Shown here: piece by piece, positions 7,662 through 15,549 of the stretch | Position numbering within the stretch: position 1 is the stretch's first letter | Layout of the letters: every line of letters starts with the position of its first letter | From: a virus | Virus record (IMG/VR): IMGVR_UViG_3300032323_002180 | Span: 1 to 30,331 of that record | Length of the DNA: 30,331 nucleotides | Direction: 5' to 3' (one strand) | Translations under genes and position numbers: made by a program | The notes under the pieces: model-generated | What the model was told of the DNA's origin: nothing | The model's input: the letters and a program-made list of their open reading frames with translations, nothing else | Database searches by the model: none

Positions 7662-8302
7662 GATGTTTCGGTTCCACGGTAAAACCACGAATCGTCGCCA
7701 CCGGCGGACCATTTGGCTTGATTCTCCACACAGTACACATCTGTGGGTATTTTGAAATCAGGAGTTTTTAACACAGCCGGAACTAGACTCACATCATACC
7801 ACAAACAACGATTGTTGGGTTGACAGGCAAACTGTCCATTGTCCAGGCGAATAAAATTATAGCTCTTGTGTTCCTGCACGCCTTCACTGAATGAAACATC
7901 CAGTCTGTTGTGATCAGGTGCTGCAAAATCTATAGTAAACAGATACTGGCCAAAGTGAAATAGTTTGTCCTTGCCAAAATATTTGACCTTGAGTCCACGC
8001 AGATTTGATTTTTCCAACACGGCAATGTCGTAGCCCAGGCAATCCCAGATCTGTAAGTGGTCCAGATCCAGCATGGCGTCGGGTTCGACTGGTTTCCATA
8101 CATAGGCGCTGATGGGCAATTTATCGTAAAGTGCACCGTATTCGGTCAGCATGCACTCTATTCTAAAGGCCTGGCCCTTTATGGCCTTGGCAGTGACCCA
8201 GTAGCAGGGCTCTAGCTCACCGTGTCCACGCTCGTGATTATATAAAAACTCTCGGCGTACAAAACATTTTACAGGGGGTATATTGGCTATTAGGAAACTC
8301 AT
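7658..8302 (-). CDS. Conserved phage hypothetical protein
   Basis: A 214-residue, beta-rich soluble protein starting MSFLIANIPPVKCFVRREFL and ending DDSWFYRGTETS. It has many aromatic residues (CYWVTAKAIKGQ, GALYDKLPISAYVW, NNRCLWYDVS) and no signal peptide or membrane helix. I believe it belongs to a protein type common next to the replication genes of aquatic T4-like phages, but I cannot name a function. The start ATG 8302 lies 4 nt after the stop of the deaminase-like gene, and its TGA overlaps the start of the small ORF below. Co-transcription with dsbA would be expected were it not for the HNH insertion. Confidence 0.8.
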   Translation of the reverse strand: MSFLIANIPPVKCFVRREFLYNHERGHGELEPCYWVTAKAIKGQAFRIECMLTEYGALYDKLPISAYVWKPVEPDAMLDLDHLQIWDCLGYDIAVLEKSNLRGLKVKYFGKDKLFHFGQYLFTIDFAAPDHNRLDVSFSEGVQEHKSYNFIRLDNGQFACQPNNRCLWYDVSLVPAVLKTPDFKIPTDVYCVENQAKWSAGGDDSWFYRGTETS

Positions 8303-8306
8303 GTGT

Positions 8307-8939
8307 TTACTTACCAGCTACAAACAGGTTGGCGCCATTATTGAAGCTGGGAGAGAATGGACTGTTACCAGGCACACCGCCTTTACTTTGGCTCCAAGCG
8401 TATCCAGCACGATGACCTGAACAGTCTTTGGTGCAGGGACTGCCCAAGAAGCTGAGTTCATCCAGTTTGTGCTTTAAGAATGTGTTGGCAAATGCTTTAC
8501 ACAATGCTTGAATTTTTGGATTACTGGTTGTTTCAAGATCAAATGCCGGGTTGTCAGCGACCTGTTCTGGATCTATTACTCCGCAGTAGACCTTACGTAT
8601 GCCATGTTGTTTAACTAGATCCGTACAGCTGGCTCCTTCTCTTTCGGCCATGTCTTGACTACAGGGATTCAGTGTGGTAACAATCGTGCTGCCAGGCGGC
8701 ACAGGACCAAAACGGGCTGTGTAGCTGTCTATGGCCGCACGTTCGGCATGTACACGTCGACCGTTGCGAGTGGGATAGTTGATGCCAACCACACAGTTCA
8801 TGTTGGGATCCAACACAGCGGCTGCTACCATGCCTAGGTCTTGGCCTTTTGTTTGACCTTGTATTACCAGTTCACATAGGCCTGTTAGAATTTCATCCAA
8901 CTGATCCTGGCTACTGGTTTCAAAGTCTGTGGCTCGCAT
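8307..8939 (-). CDS. Cytidine-deaminase-fold protein with Cys/His C-terminal module
   Basis: A 210-residue protein. The first 130 residues look like a zinc deaminase: HAE at 64-66 supplies the His ligand and catalytic Glu, and NPC (Cys93) followed by Cys105 would supply the two Cys ligands. The spacing PC-x11-C is longer than the usual PCxxC. The C-terminal 50 residues form a separate module with SPCTKDCSGHRAG and SPSFNNGANL, a motif I associate with phage virion proteins. The start was set at ATG 8939 (TAATATG after the upstream stop), giving the leader MRATDFET, similar to its neighbours. It could act on free nucleotides, on nucleic acid or on a host target; dCMP deaminase is less likely because of the spacing and the fused module. 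Confidence 0.7.
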   Translation of the reverse strand: MRATDFETSSQDQLDEILTGLCELVIQGQTKGQDLGMVAAAVLDPNMNCVVGINYPTRNGRRVHAERAAIDSYTARFGPVPPGSTIVTTLNPCSQDMAEREGASCTDLVKQHGIRKVYCGVIDPEQVADNPAFDLETTSNPKIQALCKAFANTFLKHKLDELSFLGSPCTKDCSGHRAGYAWSQSKGGVPGNSPFSPSFNNGANLFVAGK

Positions 8940-8940
8940 A

Positions 8941-9348
8941 TTAGTCTGTGACCGGGCCACCTTCTACCCAGGCATCGCATGTGCGTCTTGAAGCGCATTT
9001 AAATTTTAAAAATTTACAGTAGCCTAAATCACCGGCATCCACAGTGTCATGTGGATCACTTCCTGGTTCAGCACCAATGCCGCGGGCTATGCAGTCCAGC
9101 ATTTTATCTGTGATGTCAAAGGCCGCACAGTTGCCGCAACGATTCGCCTTGACTGAATCAATGTCATTGGTATTCCATTTGTCGGCAAGTTCTTGCCAGT
9201 ATTCTTCATTGGGTTCGGCAGGATTCAGTGGACCGTAGTGATATTCATCTATGGCCTTTTGACGATTTTTCAAATTAAGGTCGATACTTTGTGTTGCAAC
9301 CGGGCAACCTGACTCCATAGCTTCGATTAAATTTAACAAGTTTCTCAT
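8941..9348 (-). CDS. Cys-rich conserved phage protein
   Basis: A 135-residue protein with a metal-binding look. NRCGNCAAFD (CxxC), a Cys in MLDCIARGI, YCKFLKFKC and RRTCDAWV give six cysteines in the last 70 residues, enough for a zinc or iron-sulfur site. The N-terminus MRNLLNLIEAMESG carries an LIE|A sequence that fits the (L/I)xE cleavage rule of T4-type prohead protease. It sits between the deaminase-like gene and a Cys-module protein with ATGA/TAATATG junctions, so the three are one operon. I have no name for the family. A structural or packaged role is inferred from the neighbours only. Confidence 0.75.
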   Translation of the reverse strand: MRNLLNLIEAMESGCPVATQSIDLNLKNRQKAIDEYHYGPLNPAEPNEEYWQELADKWNTNDIDSVKANRCGNCAAFDITDKMLDCIARGIGAEPGSDPHDTVDAGDLGYCKFLKFKCASRRTCDAWVEGGPVTD

Positions 9349-10802
9349 TTTTTACCTTTGTTGCCCCAGTTGGCTGCACCTTTTTTACGACACTGAACAA
9401 GCGCACCCGATGCATAGGCACTTGGCCATACCTTGTAACGACTCTTTACCTTACGGTAGCAGGCGTCTTGTTTCTCATCCAATTGATCTTCCATGAATTG
9501 TTGTATATATTGATAGTATTCTCTGCCTATAGGTAACTTATGAGTTTTTATCATCGTCCCAATTTGGCCTAGTAATCTTGCTTTGGCATTAGGTTTTAAT
9601 GACGCATCTCTACCAATTTTTTGGATTGCATTTTTTACAGCATCCACATCACTGTTCCCTGTGACCTGCAAGTAGTCTCTAAGTGCATCTGCTACAGCAC
9701 CTTCCTTAACCTTGGTAGCAACATTCTTAGCAGCACCACGGCGTTCTGGATTGGGATCTTCTCTACGTTTTTTGGCCGCACTTGCCGCACGACCTTTTTT
9801 ACCCAGGGCATGTGCCTTGCTTTGTGGCAAGCACTTGGGCTTGCCTTCCTTGCTGGATCCACGGGCACAGTCACCACGTATTTTGCCATCAGGACCAAAA
9901 CGCACCCATTTTTCCTTGAACCACTTCTTGAGATCTTCAGCAAGTTCTGCTTCTGTTTCTTCAAGAGATTTGGTTGCAGGTTTGATTCGATCTGTAGGAA
10001 GAGCATGCGTCTTCCAATATTCTTCTGCACCAGCAGGAGTGGGTGCCAGCTTTTGTTGTCTACGTTGTTTGGCCACTTGTTTGCCTTGCTTCAGCAGGGC
10101 CAACTGTCGATCTATTTCTGCACGTTGGGCCAACAAACGTGGTAGTTCACTGGGTTGGTAAGGTATGCCATAAATCCGGCTGGCCTGTTTAATGGCCTGT
10201 TCGTAATCTAAGGACTGCCCTTCTTGACTGGCATCTCTCATGGCCATGGCGGCTGCTTTGAACAACAAATCTTTGCCAGTGATTTCGGGACCGCTCTTTA
10301 CTTCCTCCACAGGCACACAGTTGGGCACCTGTCGACCGCCTTTGTCTTTCATGCCTGCCTGGCGATAACCATCCCAACATTTTTCGTCCAGTTGTTGCTC
10401 ATTGGTTTTCTTGTTGGCATTGATATAACGTCGGTATACTGCGGCTGCAGATGCCTTGCCTGCGGCTCGGGCACGTTGTTCCATGGCCACTGCTGCCTGT
10501 ATCTTGTGTGCGTGACTACGTCCACTTGCACGTATTTTTGACACACTGGCACGTGCATCTTCTACAGTGGCAAACTTTAATCCTGTGATAGTTCCTTTGG
10601 GATTTTCGTCCGTGTATAGGTCTGAATGTTTTTTGCTGTCAGCAGGCTGTCCGGGCTTGCGGGCCACACGCTTGCCTTCTGCTACATCCTCATTTTTTTT
10701 CTTATTTTTGACACAGTTGGGATAGGTTTTTCCAAACATCTTTTTGTTACCTTCTTTGTGGTAACCCTTCCAGCAGGCTTCGAGAATTTCCTGATATCTC
10801 AT
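9345..10802 (-). CDS. Basic multi-module Cys-pair protein, probable virion or internal head protein
   Basis: A 485-residue, very basic protein built of short modules each holding a Cys pair. These are CWKGYHKEGNKKMFGKTYPNC (about residues 10-30), CWDGYRQAGMKDKGGRQVPNC (about 141-161), a KWVRFGPDGKIRGDCARGS / KPKCLPQSKA module near 295-330, and a C-terminal CYRKVKSRYKVWPSAYASGA / LVQCRKKG module. The first two are clearly copies of one unit. Similar modules recur in proteins of aquatic T4-like phages; no enzymatic motif is seen. The leader MRYQEILE|A resembles a T4 capsid-targeting sequence with an (L/I)xE cleavage site. Basic charge suggests DNA contact inside the capsid, which is inference. 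Both gene ends overlap neighbours by ATGA. Confidence 0.72.
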   Translation of the reverse strand: MRYQEILEACWKGYHKEGNKKMFGKTYPNCVKNKKKNEDVAEGKRVARKPGQPADSKKHSDLYTDENPKGTITGLKFATVEDARASVSKIRASGRSHAHKIQAAVAMEQRARAAGKASAAAVYRRYINANKKTNEQQLDEKCWDGYRQAGMKDKGGRQVPNCVPVEEVKSGPEITGKDLLFKAAAMAMRDASQEGQSLDYEQAIKQASRIYGIPYQPSELPRLLAQRAEIDRQLALLKQGKQVAKQRRQQKLAPTPAGAEEYWKTHALPTDRIKPATKSLEETEAELAEDLKKWFKEKWVRFGPDGKIRGDCARGSSKEGKPKCLPQSKAHALGKKGRAASAAKKRREDPNPERRGAAKNVATKVKEGAVADALRDYLQVTGNSDVDAVKNAIQKIGRDASLKPNAKARLLGQIGTMIKTHKLPIGREYYQYIQQFMEDQLDEKQDACYRKVKSRYKVWPSAYASGALVQCRKKGAANWGNKGKK

Positions 10803-13762
10803 TTTTTACGTCCTGCACAGTGTGCCTTCTGACTGAACCCTTTTGGATTACTACAATTGATTGAACTCTTGTATTTGGCACTCCACTTTTCATTTACTTG
10901 AGTTTCATTTACAGCACCTAAAATCTGTTTGACTTGATTGACATAAGCACTGACATCACTGGTGCCAATTTCATCCACATCACCCACATTGTATGACACT
11001 TCTTCTGCGGCCTGCATAACCTTGTCCGGGCCATATTTCATCAACAGGTCTGTGTGTGCTACCATGATACGATTCAGGATAGCACGTTCAACTGCTTCGC
11101 TGTCATTGTCTTCTCTGAGATGTTGATAGCGTTGCTTGATCGTTTCAAGTTCCTTACGCAGGATCTGTAGATTGGCTGGATTGCGTTCCTGTGTCATCAT
11201 GCGTTGTATCTTGTCCACACGGTTCAACAGTTCTTGGCGTGTGGTAGGTTCTTTTTCAGCTTCCGTCATGTCCGAGTGTAGTTGAAAATCATAATCCACA
11301 CGGTCTACAGCCTGGCCACGTTTGGTGTAGTAATCAGCCACATCAAATTCGTCGCTGGTCACACGTATACGTTTCTTGGTACCGTCTTTGAAATACACAG
11401 TGTGTATGTAATACTCGCCTGGTTTCGAGCTTTCTTCCATGTTGCCTGGATCCAATCTGCGTGGGTTGGCCGTTTGACGTGGCGCATAACCGTCATCATC
11501 ATCGTCACGTGGCGCAAGCCCTGCAAAAGCATCGCGTATGTTGGCAGTCATTCCATCTGCGTCAAATGAGTCTGCATAGCGTTGCATGGGCAAGTCGTCG
11601 GCGTAGGCACTCAGCTGTCCTGCTACATTTCTGTTTTCGTTGGTATGCCAATCTATGGCAGCACGGATCTTGCCAACCAGGTCAGGATCCCTAGGGTTGA
11701 ATTTTTTAGAAGCAAGATACTTCTGTGCCAGCTGAGTCGACACCTGCTCGTAGCGTTTTCTCCATCCAGGATTCAATGTCTTGCCGTCTCGGGTGATTGG
11801 CATGCCACTCCGTTCCATGGCCAACAACCATGGTTCAATGTGTTGATCAACCAGTTCTTCTATTTCATATTCCCAATTGGGATCTGAGTTTAACTGTGTC
11901 CAAGGATCTTTGCTTATTTTGCTCATCATGGCATCAAACTTGCTATCGCCAGTGGCTTCGTCCATGTCACGTACTCGTTGCTTACCAAAGTAGCGTTGTA
12001 CATCAGGATCGGTAGGGTCCACACGGGTCAAGCGACCAGGTTCAATGTACCATCCTCTACCGTCACGGTCCAGGATTCGCACTCGACGTTCTTCGGGGTC
12101 TCCCTGCATGCGGAATATTTCGCCCGACTCGCCATCCTGGGTGTCACGCACATAGTCACCTGAACGTAGACGCAGGTCTTGATCTTCATCATCATACCAG
12201 TCATCGTCGTCGGTATTGAATTGCTCGGGCATAAGGTCTTGCCAGTGTTGTTTGGGACCTATACCGCCACCGTGTTCTGTAATATCAGATCCAGCGGTTA
12301 ATTTAAATTCGTCTGCGTTGGTTGCCACTTTTGGTCTGAGAACTCTTAACTTTGAAGGAAGTTGAATAACATCACTGTCAGTTTCTGGTGCTGTTCCAGC
12401 AGTTTTACGAGCCGTTGGCGGTACCGTTGCAGCTGAAGTTGTAGTCGCCATTGATGGTGCCGGAGAACCCACATCAATTATGCCGCCACGGGCTATATCA
12501 CTAGAGCCCCGCGGCGCGGCTGTTTTGGTTTTAGCGGCAGATTTCTTGGTGCCAGTCATTTGACCAATGGTCTGTTGTAAACGATCATTGGTGGCCTGTA
12601 TCCGTGCCAGGCGCTGTTCTAGGCTGTTGTTTTCTTGGTCAAGGCCGTCAATTTCACGTCCTTGTTCCTTATCTAGATCCACTAGTTGTTTCAATAGTGC
12701 ATCTTGTTTTTCATTGGCACCACGTATGGCTGCCAGTTGTTGTTGACTGCGTTCTGTACTGTCTATTTCTGCACTGGCCACAGCTTCAATATCGCTACGT
12801 ACAGCAGGATATCGCGCACGTAATTTTTGTAGTTCGCGTGCTACTTTAACATCGCCGGCTTCTAGATCGTCTTCAGACTTTTTTTTTTCCTGCAGTGGCA
12901 GTTCGCCTTGCAATGGTATTTGTAGAGTCCAGCCCAGTTGGTTGAGAACTTTTAGAGTTTGAGCACTATTGGGCAACACATTATAGATAAAATAATTTTT
13001 AGCCTGATCATCGGCTAAACCATCATAATAGTCACTGATAAGATCAAGACCTTTTTGATCCAGCTTGAAGTTTTCTTTGGGGTTGATGAATTCTAAACTA
13101 ACTGTGGGTAAATTGCCCATGTTGGCCTTGACTAGCCGCTGAAAGTTGGCTACACCATAGGCTCGCGGACTTTGCCCTGCTGTTGGCTGGTCTGCTTCTT
13201 GGAAGGCTTTACGGAAGTTTGGACCAGGACCCATGCCACGATACGCCTGACGAAATGCGTTAGCTACACCGCTCTTTATCTTCTTGAGATCTACAGGTTC
13301 GCCAGCAACCTTAAATTCATCAAGATAACTGTCAATTATTTCTACTGCAAACTGCACATCAGTGTCATCAGTGATATTGTAGTGTTCGCAAAATCTCTTA
13401 CCTAGGGCAATTGCTTCTGGACTGTATGTTCCAGCATAATCCTCGGCACCTTCGTAATATGTACGACCTTTGCCTTTTAACAGGTCTTCTTTGCCTGGAA
13501 TCTTTTCAGTAGGAATGTTGCCTGGAATGCCAGCTTCACGTACTTTGTAATAACTGTCACGTTCTGTTTTGATTTTTTCCAGTTCGCGTTTGAGACCAGC
13601 CAAAGCCGCAGGATTTTTCTTGTAAGCTGGTTCTTTGGCACGGGCCAGGAGGTCCTGCATTTTCATATTTAAATCATCGATGCGTCTGGCTTCAAGATTG
13701 TCCACGCCGCCTTCTTGTAGTTGGCGTTCGTATCGGGTATTGAATAGGTCTAGTGCAAACAT
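10799..13762 (-). CDS. Large coiled-coil virion or internal head protein, unknown function
   Basis: A 987-residue protein with no recognised enzyme domain. A helical N-terminal region is followed by a globular part, a long coiled coil (about residues 315-400, including QENNSLEQRLARIQATNDRL), an Ala/Thr/Pro-rich linker (about 410-470), an acidic patch with a DDDDWYDDEDQD run, a second globular part, and a C-terminal NCSNPKGFSQKAHCAGRKK module. An element NPAALAGLKRELEKIK near the N-terminus is repeated as NPANLQILRKELETIK near residue 870, indicating internal duplication. The N-terminus MFALDLFNTRYERQLQE|GG fits an (L/I)xE cleavage site. Size, modular build and operon place it among virion proteins, but it could also be an injected effector. 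Confidence 0.72.
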   Translation of the reverse strand: MFALDLFNTRYERQLQEGGVDNLEARRIDDLNMKMQDLLARAKEPAYKKNPAALAGLKRELEKIKTERDSYYKVREAGIPGNIPTEKIPGKEDLLKGKGRTYYEGAEDYAGTYSPEAIALGKRFCEHYNITDDTDVQFAVEIIDSYLDEFKVAGEPVDLKKIKSGVANAFRQAYRGMGPGPNFRKAFQEADQPTAGQSPRAYGVANFQRLVKANMGNLPTVSLEFINPKENFKLDQKGLDLISDYYDGLADDQAKNYFIYNVLPNSAQTLKVLNQLGWTLQIPLQGELPLQEKKKSEDDLEAGDVKVARELQKLRARYPAVRSDIEAVASAEIDSTERSQQQLAAIRGANEKQDALLKQLVDLDKEQGREIDGLDQENNSLEQRLARIQATNDRLQQTIGQMTGTKKSAAKTKTAAPRGSSDIARGGIIDVGSPAPSMATTTSAATVPPTARKTAGTAPETDSDVIQLPSKLRVLRPKVATNADEFKLTAGSDITEHGGGIGPKQHWQDLMPEQFNTDDDDWYDDEDQDLRLRSGDYVRDTQDGESGEIFRMQGDPEERRVRILDRDGRGWYIEPGRLTRVDPTDPDVQRYFGKQRVRDMDEATGDSKFDAMMSKISKDPWTQLNSDPNWEYEIEELVDQHIEPWLLAMERSGMPITRDGKTLNPGWRKRYEQVSTQLAQKYLASKKFNPRDPDLVGKIRAAIDWHTNENRNVAGQLSAYADDLPMQRYADSFDADGMTANIRDAFAGLAPRDDDDDGYAPRQTANPRRLDPGNMEESSKPGEYYIHTVYFKDGTKKRIRVTSDEFDVADYYTKRGQAVDRVDYDFQLHSDMTEAEKEPTTRQELLNRVDKIQRMMTQERNPANLQILRKELETIKQRYQHLREDNDSEAVERAILNRIMVAHTDLLMKYGPDKVMQAAEEVSYNVGDVDEIGTSDVSAYVNQVKQILGAVNETQVNEKWSAKYKSSINCSNPKGFSQKAHCAGRKK

Positions 13763-13774
13763 GTTGGTCTCTCT

Positions 13775-14404
13775 TTAAGCTTCGTCTATGTAATCTTGCG
13801 ATTGATTGGTATTCTTCACTCGGTTCTGAAACATCTCCAAGGCCATTTCGGCTTGACTCATGTCCTGGAAACGAGTTGGCAAAATCTGCGTGCCACGTCG
13901 AATTTCAAATCCATCTTGTTGGTTGCCGTGTATCTCACACATGATACCATTGGATAGGGTTACAGTTTTTACAGCTGAACTAGCGGCGGGTTCTTCCGGT
14001 GCAGGTTCTTTGTTTTTTAGAGCACGATCAGTAGTGTCTTTGAGTTTGATGTCTGAGTCTGTGACAATTTTATCTTTGAGGTCTGGATCGCTTTTGAGTT
14101 CGTACTCTAGAGTTTTTAAATAATCTGTAAAACTACGTTTGACAGTGTCCAAGACATCTTCAACCATCTCATTGGCAGGATCTACACTTTCTCCTGATCC
14201 TACCATGTAGCCACTCATGGGATTTTTTGCATTGGGATTGCCACCCAGTATCTTTTGTGTCTTGGGACGAAACAGGGCCGGCAGTTGCGGCACTGATTTT
14301 TGCTGTGCATTGAGACCACTGGTCACAGAGGCAGGCGTAATCCGACCTTCCAGTATGGCCAATTTTTCTACAATAGTGTGGATGCTGTTGTGGTCTGTGG
14401 CCAT
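13775..14404 (-). CDS. Phage protein with QKSVPQLPALF motif, probable structural or accessory
   Basis: A 209-residue protein. The N-terminal 50 residues (a helix with IVEKLAILEGRITP, then GLNAQQKSVPQLPALFRPK) form a motif I associate with small virion-linked proteins of T4-like phages. An acidic helical region and a Pro/Glu/Ala linker (PAPEEPAAS) follow. The C-terminal domain is beta-rich (VTLSNGIMCEIHG, FEIRRGTQILPTRF) and the tail is NQSQDYIDEA. That SQDYIDE tail recurs at the end of the nucleotidylyltransferase encoded at 23725-24516. The ATG lies 3 nt after the Dps stop. The function is unknown; the conserved motif supports a real gene. Confidence 0.75.
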   Translation of the reverse strand: MATDHNSIHTIVEKLAILEGRITPASVTSGLNAQQKSVPQLPALFRPKTQKILGGNPNAKNPMSGYMVGSGESVDPANEMVEDVLDTVKRSFTDYLKTLEYELKSDPDLKDKIVTDSDIKLKDTTDRALKNKEPAPEEPAASSAVKTVTLSNGIMCEIHGNQQDGFEIRRGTQILPTRFQDMSQAEMALEMFQNRVKNTNQSQDYIDEA

Positions 14405-14407
14405 GTG

Positions 14408-14848
14408 TTATGCTCGTGCGTCTTTCAAGTAGCTCTTTAACTGCCATGAATATTTGCCATGATTGCTTTGACGTTCTGCGGCAAAGTTTGCAACATCTTC
14501 ACGTCCTTCGGCAGCAGCAGCATCAAACACTTGCTTGCTCATGTCAATCATGGTTTGTGTATCTGCAAGTAATTCTTGTAACATTAATCTAGCACGGGGA
14601 ACTTTGGTTTGTCCCTGTATTTGGCTTAGTTCTTGAAAGCGTTCAAAACTTCCTGGAGCATACTCTTCTGTGGTGCGGATGTATTCAGCAATGGGATCTA
14701 TAGCATCAAAGGCATCTTCGTAGATCTTAGACAAAAACTTGTGCAATTCGCCAAAATCTGGGCCTTCAACATTCCAATGAAAATAATGGGCCTTGAGATA
14801 ATACGCAAATGTACTGGCCAAGTAAGTTTTTAACAAGTCTGATAACAT
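14408..14848 (-). CDS. dps: Dps-like ferritin (DNA protection / iron oxidation)
   Basis: A 146-residue four-helix protein with the Dps signature. FHWNVEGPDFGELHKF supplies His24 and His36 with the 12-residue spacing of the inter-subunit ferroxidase centre, and DAIDPIAEYIR supplies Asp51 and Glu55 at the expected offsets (15 and 19 after the second His). The usual Asp four residues after the second His is Ser40 here, so iron affinity may differ. Dps proteins form 12-subunit cages that oxidise Fe(II) with peroxide and often bind DNA. The gene lies between two probable virion genes (TAATG overlap with the small MRLHEF protein). It might protect host or phage DNA from oxidative damage, or be packaged. 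Identification of the fold is secure. Confidence 0.88.
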   Translation of the reverse strand: MLSDLLKTYLASTFAYYLKAHYFHWNVEGPDFGELHKFLSKIYEDAFDAIDPIAEYIRTTEEYAPGSFERFQELSQIQGQTKVPRARLMLQELLADTQTMIDMSKQVFDAAAAEGREDVANFAAERQSNHGKYSWQLKSYLKDARA

Positions 14849-15060
14849 TATTTCTTCTTCCGTTTGTATTTTTTGTACTCTGCAGGCGTATTAGGCGTTG
14901 CATTGTCTGTAGTATATTTAGTGCCAGAAAAGAAAGAACCGCCATTTCTACTAATCATGCCGCCCAACGGCATAGCTACAGGTGCTATACTACCACTACA
15001 AGTGGTGCCACCGCTGGCACCGCCATCTTCTTTTAACTCCACAAATTCATGCAGTCTCAT
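14848..15060 (-). CDS. Small Gly/Ser-rich protein with capsid-targeting-like leader
   Basis: A 70-residue protein: leader MRLHEFVELKE|D, a Gly/Ser-rich middle (GGASGGTTCSGSIAPVAMP, then GGMISRNGGSFFSGTKYTT) and a basic tail YKKYKRKKK. The leader resembles T4 MKTYQEFIAE|A and ends in an LKE site. The whole pattern recurs in aquatic T4-like phages, but the function is unknown to me. It overlaps the next upstream gene by 14 nt and the Dps gene by one base. A small packaged DNA-associated peptide after leader removal is a reasonable guess. Confidence 0.7.
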   Translation of the reverse strand: MRLHEFVELKEDGGASGGTTCSGSIAPVAMPLGGMISRNGGSFFSGTKYTTDNATPNTPAEYKKYKRKKK

Positions 15061-15343
15061 TGACGATCCTTAATACTGTGTTGTTTTTTACATTGCCCGG
15101 ACCATAGTCTACTCGTACATTTTGCACAGTCAACTGGGCCAAGTGTGGCGGAACTAGTTCCCAACGCAGGGTGTAGACACCGGGTTCAGCTTCAATCTGT
15201 AGCATTTCTTCCAGATACGAATCAGTCCACCGCCAGGTTCTCTCGGCAAACAATTCGTCATCGACATACACGCGATAGACAGGATCAAGTCCTTCCCACG
15301 CACAGTCGACATCAGCTAAAACACGCACGAACTTTTTGGTCAT
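15047..15343 (-). CDS. Small beta-rich hypothetical protein
   Basis: A 98-residue protein starting MTKKFVRVLADVDCAWEG. Alternating strands (YRVYVDDELFAERTWRW, YTLRWELVPPHLAQLTVQNV) suggest a small beta-sandwich, as in phage tail, head-decoration or carbohydrate-binding proteins; I do not recognise the family. The ATG at 15343 was chosen over an in-frame extension because the extension overlaps the previous gene without a ribosome-binding site. The gap contains ACTAAATA ending 4 nt before this ATG. No Shine-Dalgarno is present, so leaderless initiation from a late promoter is possible. Confidence 0.65.
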   Translation of the reverse strand: MTKKFVRVLADVDCAWEGLDPVYRVYVDDELFAERTWRWTDSYLEEMLQIEAEPGVYTLRWELVPPHLAQLTVQNVRVDYGPGNVKNNTVLRIVNETA

Positions 15344-15347
15344 GCTG

Positions 15348-15355
15348 TATTTAGT
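15348..15355 (-). promoter_or_regulatory. Late-promoter-like box ACTAAATA, 4 nt before a start codon
   Basis: Minus-strand box in a 17-nt gap between genes. T4 spacing (6 nt from the last A) would start transcription at 15342, within the ATG of the gene ending at 15047. It matches 6 of 8 bases of TATAAATA. Confidence 0.35.
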
Positions 15356-15360
15356 GTAGG

Positions 15361-15549
15361 CTATTTTAGTTCTTTTGTGCTGCCAATGTGCCAATCTTCT
15401 ACGCCATACTGGGCTTTCATTAGTCTGCGGGCATCTTGCATGTTGGCTGCTGTCACAGTGACTTCAATATAGCCCACATAGTTGGGCTGATTGATACGAA
15501 CAGGTGCTGTCCAAAGTTTGTATTTGGGATAAATGTCTTTTGCTCTCAT
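15361..15549 (-). CDS. Small conserved phage protein (AxxLMKAQYGVEDWHIG type)
   Basis: A 62-residue protein, MRAKDIYPKYKLWTAPVRIN at the start, then a strand-helix-strand core (YVGYIEVTVTAANMQDARRL, KAQYGVEDWHIGS). The fold looks like a small ferredoxin-like alpha-beta unit. The start was set at ATG 15549, overlapping the GNAT stop (ATGA), rather than an in-frame ATG four codons upstream. It ends in TAG, showing that amber is a normal stop here. I recognise it as a type seen in T4-like aquatic phages but know no function. The MRAKD start echoes the leader of its neighbours without a clear cleavage site. Confidence 0.7.
   Translation of the reverse strand: MRAKDIYPKYKLWTAPVRINQPNYVGYIEVTVTAANMQDARRLMKAQYGVEDWHIGSTKELK

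Noticed and set aside
9712-10161. Long plus-strand open frame of 149 codons
   Set aside because: It lies antisense to the 485-residue Cys-module protein, has no ribosome-binding site, and its product is a low-complexity Leu/Ser/Ala/Arg shadow.
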